Positions 41,338 through 50,032 of a stretch of DNA of 64,000 nt are shown here, piece after piece. Source of the stretch: Solirubrobacteraceae bacterium. GTDB taxonomy: Bacteria; Actinomycetota; Thermoleophilia; Solirubrobacterales; Solirubrobacteraceae. The first letter of the stretch is position 1, and each line of letters starts with the position of its first letter. The position numbers were made by a program, and so were the translations under genes. The notes beneath the pieces are model-generated. The model worked only from the letters and a program-made list of their open reading frames with translations. It was not told the DNA's origin and ran no database searches. The stretch is taken from the NCBI GenBank assembly GCA_025934395.1, contig JAICYC010000003.1, positions 23,543-87,542 of the forward strand, given 5' to 3'.

Positions 41338-42606
41338 TCAGCTGTTACGCAGGCGCCATGCCATGCGCGACTGCAGCGACCACAGCTCGATGAACCCGGG
41401 CGAGGCGGTCTGCGAGAACAGGCCGCCCGACTCCGCGAACGTGGCGAGCGCGGCGTCGTAGACCGCGTTGGGCGAGCTCCGGGTGGTCACCCGCACGTGC
41501 CCCTTGTAGAGCTTCAGCCCGATCGTGCCCGTCACCTGCGCGTTGACGGCGTCCATGTAGGCGTCGAGGTCGGTGCGCAGCGGCTCCCACCACAGGCCCG
41601 CGTAGACGAGGAACGCCCACTGCCGGTCCAGGTCGCCCTTGAACTGGTTCTGGTGGATCGTGCAGACGAGGTGCTCCAGCTCCCGGTGGGCGGGAAGGAT
41701 CAGCGCCGCGGCGGGCGCCTCGTAGATGTCGCGCACCTTCAGCCCCACGATCCGGTCCTCGATGTGGTCGACGATCCCCACGCCGTGGCGCGCGCCGATC
41801 TCGGCGGCGCGTTCGATCAGCGCCACCAGCCCGAGCCGCTCGCCGTTGAGCGCGACGGGCACGCCGGCGTCGAACTCGATCTGCACCTCCTCGGGCTCCT
41901 CCGGGGCGAGCTCGGGGCGCGTGACGAGCTGGAACACGTCGTCCTCGGGCGCATGGTCGAGATCCTCGATCCAGCGGCCCTCCGAGGAGCGGCCCCAGAG
42001 GTTGTCGTCGATCGAGTACGGCGCGGCCTCGGTGCCGCCCTTGACGGGGATGCCGTGCTCGCGCGCGTAGGCGATCTCCTCCTCGCGCCCCATCTGCCAA
42101 GAGCGCACGGGGGCGATCACCCTCAGCTCCGGCGCGAGCGTGGCGACGGTTGCGTCGATGCGCACCTGGTCGTTGCCCTTCCCCGTGCAGCCGTGCGCGT
42201 TCGTGTCGCAGCCGCTCGAGCGCGCGGCCTGCACCGCGAGCTTGGCGATCAAGGGGCGTCCGAGCGCGGTGAACAGCGGGTAGCCGCCGCCGTAGAGCGC
42301 GTTCGCCTTGATCGCGGGCACGAGGTACTCGGCGGCGAACTCCTCGCGCGCGTCGACCACGTGGCAGTCGCGCGCGCCCAGCGCGAGCGCCTTGCCCCTG
42401 ACCACGTCGTAGTCCTCGCCGGGCTGGCCGAGGTTGACGGTGAGGCACACGACCTCGGCGCCGTACTCGTCCTGGATCCACTTGAGCATCACGCTCGTGT
42501 CCAGACCGCCGGAGTAGAGCAGCAGCACGCGGTGCACGCGGTCGGGATCCGCCTCGTAGGAGGCCGTGCGCGGCTGCGCGGTGTGTGGGGACTCGGCGTG
42601 GCTCAC
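41338..42606 (-). CDS. argG: Argininosuccinate synthase
   Basis: 422 aa. Joins citrulline and aspartate with ATP. N-type ATP pyrophosphatase loop 'LLLYSGGLDTSVMLKWI', 'AHGCTGKGNDQVRID', 'EAAPYSIDDNLWGRSSEG' and the C-terminal 'LYKGHVRVTTRSSPNAVYD' are intact. The N-terminal ~25 residues before the ATP loop are an extra polar tail. GTG start. No argH or argF gene lies in this window. Confidence 0.97.
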   Translation of the reverse strand: MSHAESPHTAQPRTASYEADPDRVHRVLLLYSGGLDTSVMLKWIQDEYGAEVVCLTVNLGQPGEDYDVVRGKALALGARDCHVVDAREEFAAEYLVPAIKANALYGGGYPLFTALGRPLIAKLAVQAARSSGCDTNAHGCTGKGNDQVRIDATVATLAPELRVIAPVRSWQMGREEEIAYAREHGIPVKGGTEAAPYSIDDNLWGRSSEGRWIEDLDHAPEDDVFQLVTRPELAPEEPEEVQIEFDAGVPVALNGERLGLVALIERAAEIGARHGVGIVDHIEDRIVGLKVRDIYEAPAAALILPAHRELEHLVCTIHQNQFKGDLDRQWAFLVYAGLWWEPLRTDLDAYMDAVNAQVTGTIGLKLYKGHVRVTTRSSPNAVYDAALATFAESGGLFSQTASPGFIELWSLQSRMAWRLRNS

Positions 42607-42615
42607 AGGGCGCGC

Positions 42616-42621
42616 AGGCTA
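42616..42621 (-). promoter_or_regulatory. -10 hexamer TAGCCT for argG
   Basis: It lies 9 nt before GTG 42606, so argG can be transcribed separately from the arg genes upstream. Confidence 0.5.
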
Positions 42622-42667
42622 TCGCTCGCGCGCTGCAGATCGCCCGCTGCGGCGCAGCCGGGCGATC

Positions 42668-43156
42668 TCAGCCTCCCTCACCCCCGCCGTCGCGCGTGCG
42701 TTCCATCAGCGGGTACTGCGGCGGCCCGGTGGTGAAGCCGAGCTTCGCGTACAGCCCCTGGGCGTCGGCGGTGTGCAGCAGCCAGCGCACGTCGCGACCT
42801 CCGGGCCCGGCGGCCGGCGAGCGCGCGCCCCTGCCGCCGTCGTCGCGCTCGCCCTCGATCATCTCGCGCACGAGCGCGAGCCCGAGCCCGCGTCCGCGAT
42901 GCTCGGCGAGCACGTAGACGTCTGCGAGGTAGGCGACGGTCGCGCCGTCGCTGACGGCGCGCGCGAAGCCCACCTGCGCGCCCCTGTGGTAGAGGCCCAC
43001 GACGCGCCTGCTGCCGTCGATCGCGAGCTGGACGAGCTCGCGCGGGCGGCCCCTGCCCCAGTAGGACTCGCCGCTGATGTAGGCGTGGATCGCGGCCACG
43101 TCGAGCCGCCCGCGATCGTCGTCGAGCTCGAAGCCGTGGCCGAGCTCGCGGCGCAC
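42668..43156 (-). CDS. GNAT-family N-acetyltransferase in the arg cluster
   Basis: 162 aa from GTG 43156, 2 nt after the argD stop. The acetyl-CoA motif A is 'VYVLAEHRGRGLGLALVREMIEG' (R/Q-x-x-G-x-G). The C-terminal 'LHTADAQGLYAKLGFTTGP' is typical of GNATs. Between argD and argG it could act on an arginine-pathway metabolite. It lacks the kinase-like domain of ArgA, and a role as short N-acetylglutamate synthase is only a hypothesis. An antibiotic or protein acetylase is equally possible. Confidence 0.85.
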   Translation of the reverse strand: MRRELGHGFELDDDRGRLDVAAIHAYISGESYWGRGRPRELVQLAIDGSRRVVGLYHRGAQVGFARAVSDGATVAYLADVYVLAEHRGRGLGLALVREMIEGERDDGGRGARSPAAGPGGRDVRWLLHTADAQGLYAKLGFTTGPPQYPLMERTRDGGGEGG

Positions 43157-43158
43157 GC

Positions 43159-44313
43159 TCAGCCCTCCAGGGCCGGGGCGAGGCGCTCGAGCGCGGACTG
43201 CACCTGGGCGCCATCGATCGTCAGCGGCGGCAGCAGCCGCAGCGTGGTGGGGCCGGTGGCGTTCGTCACCAGCCGCTCTCCGAGCAGCGCGCGGCGGACC
43301 ACCTCGGGGGCGGAGACGTCGAGCTCGCAGGCGAGCATCAGCCCGCGCCCGCGGACCTCGAGCACGTGCGGGAGCCCCGCCAGGCCCTCCGCCAGCTCGG
43401 CCCCCCGCCTGCGCACGTTCTCGAGCAGGGCGGGGGCGCTCGTCGCTGCGAGCGCGGCGAGGGCTGCGCGCGCGACGGTCGGGCTGCCCGCGAAGGTCGA
43501 GCCGTGGTCGCCGGCCGCGAGCACGTCTGCGAGCCGCGGCCCGGTGACGAGCGCGCCCATCGGCAGCCCGCCCGCGAGCGCCTTGGCGACGGTGATCGCG
43601 TCGGGCACGACGCCCGTCTGCTCGTAGGCCCACAGCGTGCCGGTGCGCCCCATGCCGGTCTGGATCTCGTCGAAGACGAGCGCCGCGCCGTGCTCGTCGC
43701 AGGCGGCGCGCGCGGCGGCGAGCACGTCCTCGCAGAGCACGTGCACCCCCGTCTCGCCCTGGATCGGCTCGAGCAGCACGGCGGCGGTGTTCGCGTCGAC
43801 CGCCGCGGCGATCGCGTCTGCGCGGGGCTCGCACGCGCGGAAGCCGGGCACCAGCGGAGCGAACGGCGCCTGCTTGGACTCCTGGGGCGTTGCGGACAGC
43901 GCACCGTAGGTGCGGCCGTGGAAGGCGCCGTGGATCACGACCACGTCGCCGCCCGCACGCGCCTTGCGCGCGAGCTTCAGCGCGGCCTCGACGGCCTCCG
44001 CGCCGGAGTTGCAGAAGAACACCTTCCCGCCGAGGCTCGACTCCGACAGGCGCGCGGCGAGCCGCATCGCGGGCTCGGTGTAGAAGAGGTTGCCGACGTG
44101 CATCAGCGTGCCCGCCTGCTCGCGCACCGCCGCGACCACCTCGGGGTGGCAGTGCCCGAGGTTCGTCACCGAGATCCCGCACAGCAGGTCGAGGTACTCG
44201 TTGCCGTCCTCGTCCCACAGCCGCGCGCCCTCGCCGCGAACGAACTCGACGGGGTTGCGCGCGTACGTGCCGATCACGTTCTCGCGCTCGAGCGCCTGGA
44301 GCTCGCTCAGCAC
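43159..44313 (-). CDS. argD: Acetylornithine aminotransferase
   Basis: 384 aa class III PLP aminotransferase. Makes N-acetylornithine from the semialdehyde. PLP contacts 'FCNSGAEAVEAALKLAR', 'VFDEIQTGMGRTGTLWAYE' and Lys in 'AITVAKALAGGLPMGAL' are all present. GTG 44313 preceded by GGGAGA is the only sensible start. It follows argB by 25 nt. Confidence 0.95.
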   Translation of the reverse strand: MLSELQALERENVIGTYARNPVEFVRGEGARLWDEDGNEYLDLLCGISVTNLGHCHPEVVAAVREQAGTLMHVGNLFYTEPAMRLAARLSESSLGGKVFFCNSGAEAVEAALKLARKARAGGDVVVIHGAFHGRTYGALSATPQESKQAPFAPLVPGFRACEPRADAIAAAVDANTAAVLLEPIQGETGVHVLCEDVLAAARAACDEHGAALVFDEIQTGMGRTGTLWAYEQTGVVPDAITVAKALAGGLPMGALVTGPRLADVLAAGDHGSTFAGSPTVARAALAALAATSAPALLENVRRRGAELAEGLAGLPHVLEVRGRGLMLACELDVSAPEVVRRALLGERLVTNATGPTTLRLLPPLTIDGAQVQSALERLAPALEG

Positions 44314-44338
44314 CTGCCCGCGTCTCCCGGGTGCGCGC

Positions 44339-45187
44339 TCACGAGGAGGACTCGATCTTGGTGCCGACGCCCGCGTCGGTGAACAGCTCCAGCAGCAGCG
44401 AGTGCGCCACGCGCCCGTCGAGGATGTGCGCGGCGCCGACGCCGTCGTCGATCGCGCGCAGGCACGCCTCGAGCTTCGGGCGCATTCCGCCCTGCAGCCC
44501 GCCGATCGCGCCACGCACCTGCTCGGCGCCGGCCTGCCCGATCAGGCTGCCGGGGTCGGCGGGATCCGCGAGCCAGCCGGGCACGTCGGTGAGGAACACC
44601 ACCTTGATCGCGCCGAGCGCGCCCGCGACGGCGCCCGCGGCCTCGTCGGCGTTGACGTTGTAGGAGTTGCCCTCGCGATCCGCGCCCACCGAGGCGATCA
44701 CGGGGATGTAGTCGCTTGCGACGTGCTCGATCACGCCCGTGTTGACGCGCTCGATGCGCCCCACGAAGCCGATGTCCTGCCCGCCGGGCGAGGCGCGGCG
44801 CGCGACGCGGAACAGCGTGCCGTCGTCGCCGCAGAGCCCCACGGCGGGCTGCCCGTGGCGGTTGATGCGCAGCACGATCTCCTTGTTGACCTTGCCGACG
44901 AGCACCATCTTGGCGACCTCGACGGTGTCGGGGTCGGACACGCGCAGGCCCTCCACGAACTGCACGGGCAGCCCGAGCCGCTCCATGTAACCGGTGATCT
45001 CGGGCCCGCCGCCGTGCACGACGATCGGGTTGAGCCCGACGTACTTGAGCAGCACCACGTCGCGGGCGAACTCCTCGCGCAGCGTCTCGTCCTCCATCGC
45101 GGCGCCGCCGTACTTGATCACGATCGTCTTGCCGTGGAACTGCCGGATGTACGGCAGGGCCTCGAGGAGTGTGCCTACGTCTCTCAT
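44339..45187 (-). CDS. argB: Acetylglutamate kinase
   Basis: 282 aa amino-acid kinase fold. Gly-rich loops 'IVIKYGGAAMEDETL' and 'PIVVHGGGPEITGYM', and the ATP-site 'VFLTDVPGWL' and 'GGMRPKLEACLRAI'. The N-terminal helix before the kinase core (VGTLLEALPYIRQF) is the one that forms the hexamer in arginine-inhibited enzymes, so feedback inhibition is likely. The ATG overlaps the argJ stop (ATGA). Confidence 0.97.
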   Translation of the reverse strand: MRDVGTLLEALPYIRQFHGKTIVIKYGGAAMEDETLREEFARDVVLLKYVGLNPIVVHGGGPEITGYMERLGLPVQFVEGLRVSDPDTVEVAKMVLVGKVNKEIVLRINRHGQPAVGLCGDDGTLFRVARRASPGGQDIGFVGRIERVNTGVIEHVASDYIPVIASVGADREGNSYNVNADEAAGAVAGALGAIKVVFLTDVPGWLADPADPGSLIGQAGAEQVRGAIGGLQGGMRPKLEACLRAIDDGVGAAHILDGRVAHSLLLELFTDAGVGTKIESSS

Positions 45188-46464
45188 GTGGTGTAGTCGG
45201 CGTTGACCGTCACGTACTCGTGGGAGAGGTCGGAGAAGAACACCTCGGTGTCGGCGCCCTCGCCGGGAAGGCCCACCTCGTACTCGACCTCGTGGCGCTT
45301 GACCGCCTCGTCCAGCGCGGCCCGGTCGTAGTCGAGCGCGGCGCCGGCGCTGCACACCTGGATGCCCTCGATCGCGACGTCGAGCTGCAGCGGCGCGGTG
45401 CCGGGCAGCGCACCGCCCACCGCTTGGACGATCCGCCCCCAGTTGGGGTCGCCGCCGTGCAGCGCGGCCTTCACGAGCGGCGAGTTGGCGACGGCGCGCG
45501 CGGCGGCCTCCACGCCTCCGGGGTTCCCCCCGCGCACGATCACGCGCGCGAGCCGCCCGGCTCCCTCGCCGTCGGCGACCATCATCAGCGCGAGCTGGCG
45601 CAGCAGCGCGTCGAGCGCCTCGCCGAAGCGCAGCTCGTCCTCGCTCTCCGGGGCGACGGTGACGCCGCTCGCGCCGGAGCACAGCAGCAGGGCGGTGTCG
45701 TTGGTGGAGAGCTGGCCGTCGACGCTCGCGCGGTCGAAGCTGCGCTTCACGCACACCCCGAGCAGCAGGTCCGCGGTCTCCGCCGAGAGCGCCGCGTCGG
45801 TCTCGATGAAGCAGAGCATCGTGGCGAAGTTCGGCGAGATCATCCCCGCGCCCTTGCACTGGGCGTTCAGCCGCACGGTCCCGGACGGGAGCTCGACCTG
45901 CAGGTTGGCGCGCTTCTCGAACGCGTCGGTCGTCTGGATCGCCTCCTGGAAGCTCGCGTCGCCGTGGGCGCTCAGCCGCGCGCTGGCAGCGAGCACGCCC
46001 TTGAGCATCGCCTCGACGGGCAGGTACTGGCTGATCCCGCCGGTGGAGGCGAGCGCGACGTGCGCGGCGTCCGTGCCGGTGGCGGCTGCAGCGGCGCCCT
46101 GCGTCTTGGCGGCGTCTTCGAGCCCGCGACGGCCCGTTGCGGCGTTGGCGCACCCGGAGTTGGCGAGCACCACGCGCAGCGAGTGCAGGTTGCAGCGCTC
46201 CTGCGTGAGCAGCACCGGCGCCGCGGCTGCTCCGCTCGCGGTGAAGCGGGCCGCGCTGACGGGCTCCGGCGCGTCGCACACGAGCAGCCCGAGGTCGGGG
46301 TTGCCGCTCGGCTTGAGCCCGGCCGTGACGCCCGCGGCGCGGAACCCGCCCGGCAGCCCCGAGTCGCCGGCGAGCTCGGTCACGTGCGGCGGGCGCTCGA
46401 CCCAGCGGCTCCTGAAGAACGCCTCAGCCACGGGTAGCTCCCGTACTCGAAACACAGCGCTCAT
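45184..46464 (-). CDS. argJ: Glutamate N-acetyltransferase / ornithine acetyltransferase
   Basis: 426 aa. Recycles the acetyl group from acetylornithine to glutamate. The autocleavage site is 'GAGMISPNFATMLCFIETDA' with Thr of the ATML motif as the new N-terminus of the beta chain. 'STGGISQYLP' and 'NDTALLLCSGASG' are present, and so is the C-terminal 'VNADYTT'. Usual length is about 400, so the first 25 residues may be extra. ATG 46464 sits inside the outer arm of the structured element, which could hide it in the mRNA. Confidence 0.95.
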   Translation of the reverse strand: MSAVFRVRELPVAEAFFRSRWVERPPHVTELAGDSGLPGGFRAAGVTAGLKPSGNPDLGLLVCDAPEPVSAARFTASGAAAAPVLLTQERCNLHSLRVVLANSGCANAATGRRGLEDAAKTQGAAAAATGTDAAHVALASTGGISQYLPVEAMLKGVLAASARLSAHGDASFQEAIQTTDAFEKRANLQVELPSGTVRLNAQCKGAGMISPNFATMLCFIETDAALSAETADLLLGVCVKRSFDRASVDGQLSTNDTALLLCSGASGVTVAPESEDELRFGEALDALLRQLALMMVADGEGAGRLARVIVRGGNPGGVEAAARAVANSPLVKAALHGGDPNWGRIVQAVGGALPGTAPLQLDVAIEGIQVCSAGAALDYDRAALDEAVKRHEVEYEVGLPGEGADTEVFFSDLSHEYVTVNADYTT

Positions 46465-46564
46465 GAGCCCGTAGGTCAAGCTCTCCAAGGACGCAGGGAG
46501 CGAAATGTGCTGTGCACATCAGCGAGCGAGGACGCCGGCGAGCGCCGGCATACGGGCTCATGAG
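46460..46564 (+). repeat. Structured palindromic element, copy 2 (between argC and argJ)
   Basis: Outer arms 46460-46473 and 46551-46564 are a perfect 14-bp inverted repeat (CTCATGAGCCCGTA). Inside: GGTCAA, arm GCTCTCC (46480-46486) facing GGCGAGC (46537-46543, one mismatch), core AAGGACGCAGGGAGCG (46487-46502), hairpin ATGTGC-TGT-GCACAT (46505-46519), AGCGAGCGAGGACGCC (46521-46536), AGCGCCGGC (46541-46549). The argC stop and argJ start each fall in one outer arm. The strand given is that of the match to copy 1; either strand could be the active one. Confidence 0.75.
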
Positions 46565-47604
46565 AGGCCCTCCGTCTCGGGGAGGCCGAACATCACGTTG
46601 AGGTTCTGCAGCGCCTGCGAGGAGGTGCCCTTCCACAGGTTGTCGATCGCGGAGAGCACCACGAGCTTGCCGGTGTGCTGGTCGGAGGCGGCGAAGATGC
46701 GGCAGTAGTTGGTCGCCTGGACCTCGCGGGTGCCGGGCGGCTGGGCGGCGACCTCCACGAACGGCTCCCGTGCGTAGGCGCTCTGCATCAGCTCGTCGAG
46801 CTCGTCCTGGGAGACGGGGCGGGTGGGCGTGACGTAGATGCTCGCGAGCTCGCCCTGGTCGAGCGGCACGAGGTGGGCCTGGAACTGGACCGCGAGGCCC
46901 TCCAGCGCGGGATTCAGCCGGGCGAGCTGCTCCTCGATCTCGGGCGTGTGGCGGTGTTGGGCGACCTTGTAGGGCAGGATGTTCTCGCCCGCCATGGAGA
47001 GGTGCGTGGTGTCGTCGAACGCACGCCCCGCTCCGGAGATGCCCTGCTTGGCGTCGATCACGACGTCGGCGATCACGCCGGCGCGGGCGAGCGGCGCGAG
47101 CCCCAGCAGCGACGCGGTGGGATAGCAGCCCGGGTTGGCCACGATCGCCGCGGCGGCGATCGCGTCGCGGTGCAGCTCGGTGAGCCCGTACACGGCGTCG
47201 CGCAGGAGCTCGGGCCGCGGGTGCTGTCCGTACCAGTGCTCGTAGGTGGGCAGCGCGGCGAGCCGGAAGTCGGCGGACAGGTCCACCACGCGCGCGCCGT
47301 GCTCGCGCAGGGCGGCGACGGTGGGCGCGGCGGCGGCGTGCGGATAGGCGACCACCGCGGCGTCGAGATCGCCCGTGCGAGCGAGGTCGAGCTCGCCGAT
47401 CTGCAGCGGCACGCGATAGCGCGGATAGAGCTCCTCCAGCGTGCGCCCCACCTCCGAGCGGCCGGTCACCCCGACGAGCTCGAAACGGGGGTGCCGGTAG
47501 AGCAGGTGCGCGGCGAGCGCGCCCGCGAAGCCGGTGGCACCCGCCACGAGCACGCGTGGTGAGCCGGGCGCATGGGGTTGCGAGCCCGCCGCAGGGTCAG
47601 CCAC
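46558..47604 (-). CDS. argC: N-acetyl-gamma-glutamyl-phosphate reductase
   Basis: 348 aa. NADPH motif 'VLVAGATGFAGALAAHLLYRHP' and catalytic Cys in 'VANPGCYPTASLLGLAPL', with 'GISGAGRAF' of the active-site loop. GTG 47604 is chosen because GGAGGTGA lies 5 nt upstream. It overlaps the pheT 3' end by 8 nt, so the arginine genes are read through from pheST. The first ~19 residues precede the Rossmann fold. Confidence 0.96.
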   Translation of the reverse strand: MADPAAGSQPHAPGSPRVLVAGATGFAGALAAHLLYRHPRFELVGVTGRSEVGRTLEELYPRYRVPLQIGELDLARTGDLDAAVVAYPHAAAAPTVAALREHGARVVDLSADFRLAALPTYEHWYGQHPRPELLRDAVYGLTELHRDAIAAAAIVANPGCYPTASLLGLAPLARAGVIADVVIDAKQGISGAGRAFDDTTHLSMAGENILPYKVAQHRHTPEIEEQLARLNPALEGLAVQFQAHLVPLDQGELASIYVTPTRPVSQDELDELMQSAYAREPFVEVAAQPPGTREVQATNYCRIFAASDQHTGKLVVLSAIDNLWKGTSSQALQNLNVMFGLPETEGLS

Positions 47605-50032
47605 GCAGCTCACCTCCGATCGCAGCCAGCGCGTCGACGATCCGCTTGCGCCGCGGCGCGACGTCCTCGTCGGTGAGGGTCCGCTCGATCGCACGGAAGG
47701 TGAGCGTGAGCGCGAGAGAGCGCCGGCCCTCCCCCACCTGCTCGCCCGTGTAGAGATCGAAGATGCGCACGTCTTCCAGCTCGGGGCCGCCCGCCTCGCG
47801 CACCGTTGCGGTGAGCTGGGCCGCGGGCACGGCGTCGGGGAGCGTCACCGCGAGGTCCTGGCGCAGCGGCGGGAACGAGCCGAACGGGACGAACGCCCGC
47901 ACCTCGGGCGCGGCGGCCGCGACCTTGCCGAGATCGATCGCGAACACGGCTGCGCGATCGAGGTCCCATTGCTCGCTCACGAGTGGGTGCAGCTCGCCGA
48001 GCAGACCGAGGAGCTGCGCATCGGCGTGCACGGCGGCGCTCCGCCCGGGATGCAGGAACGGCCATTCCTCCCGCTCGACGGTGAAGCGAACGCCGAGGTG
48101 GCCGAGCAGCGACTCGAGCAGCGCCTTGGCGGCAAAGAAGCCGGCCTCGGCGCCCTCCTGGCCGCCCCACGTGCGTGCACCGAGGTGCCCGTGCAGCAGC
48201 GCGCCCAGGCCGTGGTGCTCCCTCGCAAGGCCTTCCTCGCCGCCCGCGCGGTAGACGGTGCCGGACTCGAAGATCGCCACGTCGGGCCCGTTGCGCGCGA
48301 CGTTGTGGCGCGCTGCGTCGAGCAGCGAGCCGATCAGCGTGGGGCGCATGATCGACTGGCCGTCGGACATCGGGTTCTCGATCGCGACGACCTCGCGCAG
48401 GGGATGCCCGGCGGGCACCTGCAGGCGGTCGAGCAGCGAGGGCTCGGTGAAGCTCCAGCCGACGATCTCGTGCAGGCCGCGCCCGACGAGCGCGTCCTCG
48501 GCGGCGCGGCGCACGCGCTGGGCGTGCGACAGGCGGCCCGCTGCGCCACGCCGCGCGGGCAGCGTTGCGGGCAGCTGCTCGAGCCCCTCGATCCGCGCGA
48601 TCTCCTCGATCAGGTCGACCTCGCGCGTGACGTCGCTGCGCCGCAGCGGCGGCACGCCCACGTCGAGCCCGTCCGCGGCGTCGCGGGCGGTGAAGTCGAG
48701 CGCGCGCAGGATCTCCGCCTGGCGCTCGCGCTCGATCGGCAGCCCGAGCAGCGCGCCGACGCGCGCCTGGCGCAGCCGGATCACCTCGCGCTCGGCGGGC
48801 GCACCGCCGACGTCGATCGTGCCCGGGAGCAGGGTGGCGCCGCACAGCTCCACCATCAGACGCGCGGCGACGGCCTGGGCGTGCATGCACTGCTCGGGCT
48901 GGAGCTGCTTCTCGAAGCGAGAGGACGCCTCGCTGCGCAGGCCGAGCGCCCACGAGGTGCGGTGGATGTTGGGCCCGGACCACGTGGCGACCTCCATCAG
49001 CACGCGCGTGGTGTCCGACCCGACCTCGGAGCGCGCACCGCCCATCACGCCCGCGATCGACGTGGGTCCGTCGTCGTCGTCGATCACCACCATCTCGTCG
49101 TCGAGCGTGCGCGTCTGGCCGTCGAGGGTCTGCACCCGCTCGCCCGCGCCCGCACGGCGCACGACGAGCTTCGCGCCGGCGACGCGGTCGAGGTCGAACG
49201 CGTGCAGCGGCTGGCCGGTGAGCAGCATCGCGTAGTTGGTGATGTCGACGACGTTGCTGATCGACCGCTGTCCGGCGGCGGCGAGTCGCGCGCGCAGCCA
49301 CAGCGGCGACGGGCCGATCGCGACGTCCTCGAAGACCCGCGCGGTGAAGCGCGGGCAGAGGTCGGGGCACTCGACGATCACCTCGGCGGCGCCGAGCGCG
49401 CCCTCCGCGCCGGGGTCTGCGACCCACGGCGGCTCCGACAGCGGCGCTCCGGTTGCGGCGTGCAGCTCGCGCGCGACCCCGTACACGCCGAGGCAGTCGG
49501 GCCGGTTGGGCGTGATCTCCAGCTCGAGCACGTCGGTGGCGATCGGGAGCACCTCCGCGAGCGGCGCGCCCGGGGCGAGCTCGGCGTCGAGCATCAGCTC
49601 GTCCAGCACGATGATCCCCGGCGCGCGCTCGGCGCCGGCCACGAGGTCGAGCTCGTCCTCGGCGAGGATCATCCCTTCGGAGACGATCCCGCGCAGCTTG
49701 CGCCGGTCCAGCTCGATGCCGTTGGGGAGCACGGCGCCGGGCGTCGCGACCGCGACCGTCTGCCCCCCCGCGACGTTGGGCGCGCCGCAGACGATCGTGG
49801 CGTGGGCGCCGTCGCGGGCGCCCACGTCGACCTCGCACACCTTCAGCCTGTCGGCGTCGGGATGCTGCTCGGCGCTGATCACCCGGCCCACCACGAACCC
49901 CTCGGTGTGCTCGACTCCCTGGCGCAGGATCGCCTCGACCTTGGTGCCGGTCATCGTCAGGCGCTCCTCGATCGCGTGAACGTCGAGACCGGGGTCGCAG
50001 TACTCGTAGAGCCAGGGGAGCGGGACGCGCAT
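47597..50032 (-). CDS. pheT: Phenylalanyl-tRNA synthetase beta subunit
   Basis: 811 aa. N-terminal tRNA-binding EMAP-like domain (about 40-150, 'VVGRVISAEQHPDADRLKVCEVDVG'), B3/B4 editing domain (about 205-370), B5 ('LGLRSEASSRFEKQL' precedes it), pseudo-catalytic core, and C-terminal FDX-ACB anticodon domain ('FGSFPPLRQDLAVTLPD'). The ATG overlaps the pheS stop as TGATG. Confidence 0.97.
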   Translation of the reverse strand: MRVPLPWLYEYCDPGLDVHAIEERLTMTGTKVEAILRQGVEHTEGFVVGRVISAEQHPDADRLKVCEVDVGARDGAHATIVCGAPNVAGGQTVAVATPGAVLPNGIELDRRKLRGIVSEGMILAEDELDLVAGAERAPGIIVLDELMLDAELAPGAPLAEVLPIATDVLELEITPNRPDCLGVYGVARELHAATGAPLSEPPWVADPGAEGALGAAEVIVECPDLCPRFTARVFEDVAIGPSPLWLRARLAAAGQRSISNVVDITNYAMLLTGQPLHAFDLDRVAGAKLVVRRAGAGERVQTLDGQTRTLDDEMVVIDDDDGPTSIAGVMGGARSEVGSDTTRVLMEVATWSGPNIHRTSWALGLRSEASSRFEKQLQPEQCMHAQAVAARLMVELCGATLLPGTIDVGGAPAEREVIRLRQARVGALLGLPIERERQAEILRALDFTARDAADGLDVGVPPLRRSDVTREVDLIEEIARIEGLEQLPATLPARRGAAGRLSHAQRVRRAAEDALVGRGLHEIVGWSFTEPSLLDRLQVPAGHPLREVVAIENPMSDGQSIMRPTLIGSLLDAARHNVARNGPDVAIFESGTVYRAGGEEGLAREHHGLGALLHGHLGARTWGGQEGAEAGFFAAKALLESLLGHLGVRFTVEREEWPFLHPGRSAAVHADAQLLGLLGELHPLVSEQWDLDRAAVFAIDLGKVAAAAPEVRAFVPFGSFPPLRQDLAVTLPDAVPAAQLTATVREAGGPELEDVRIFDLYTGEQVGEGRRSLALTLTFRAIERTLTDEDVAPRRKRIVDALAAIGGELRG

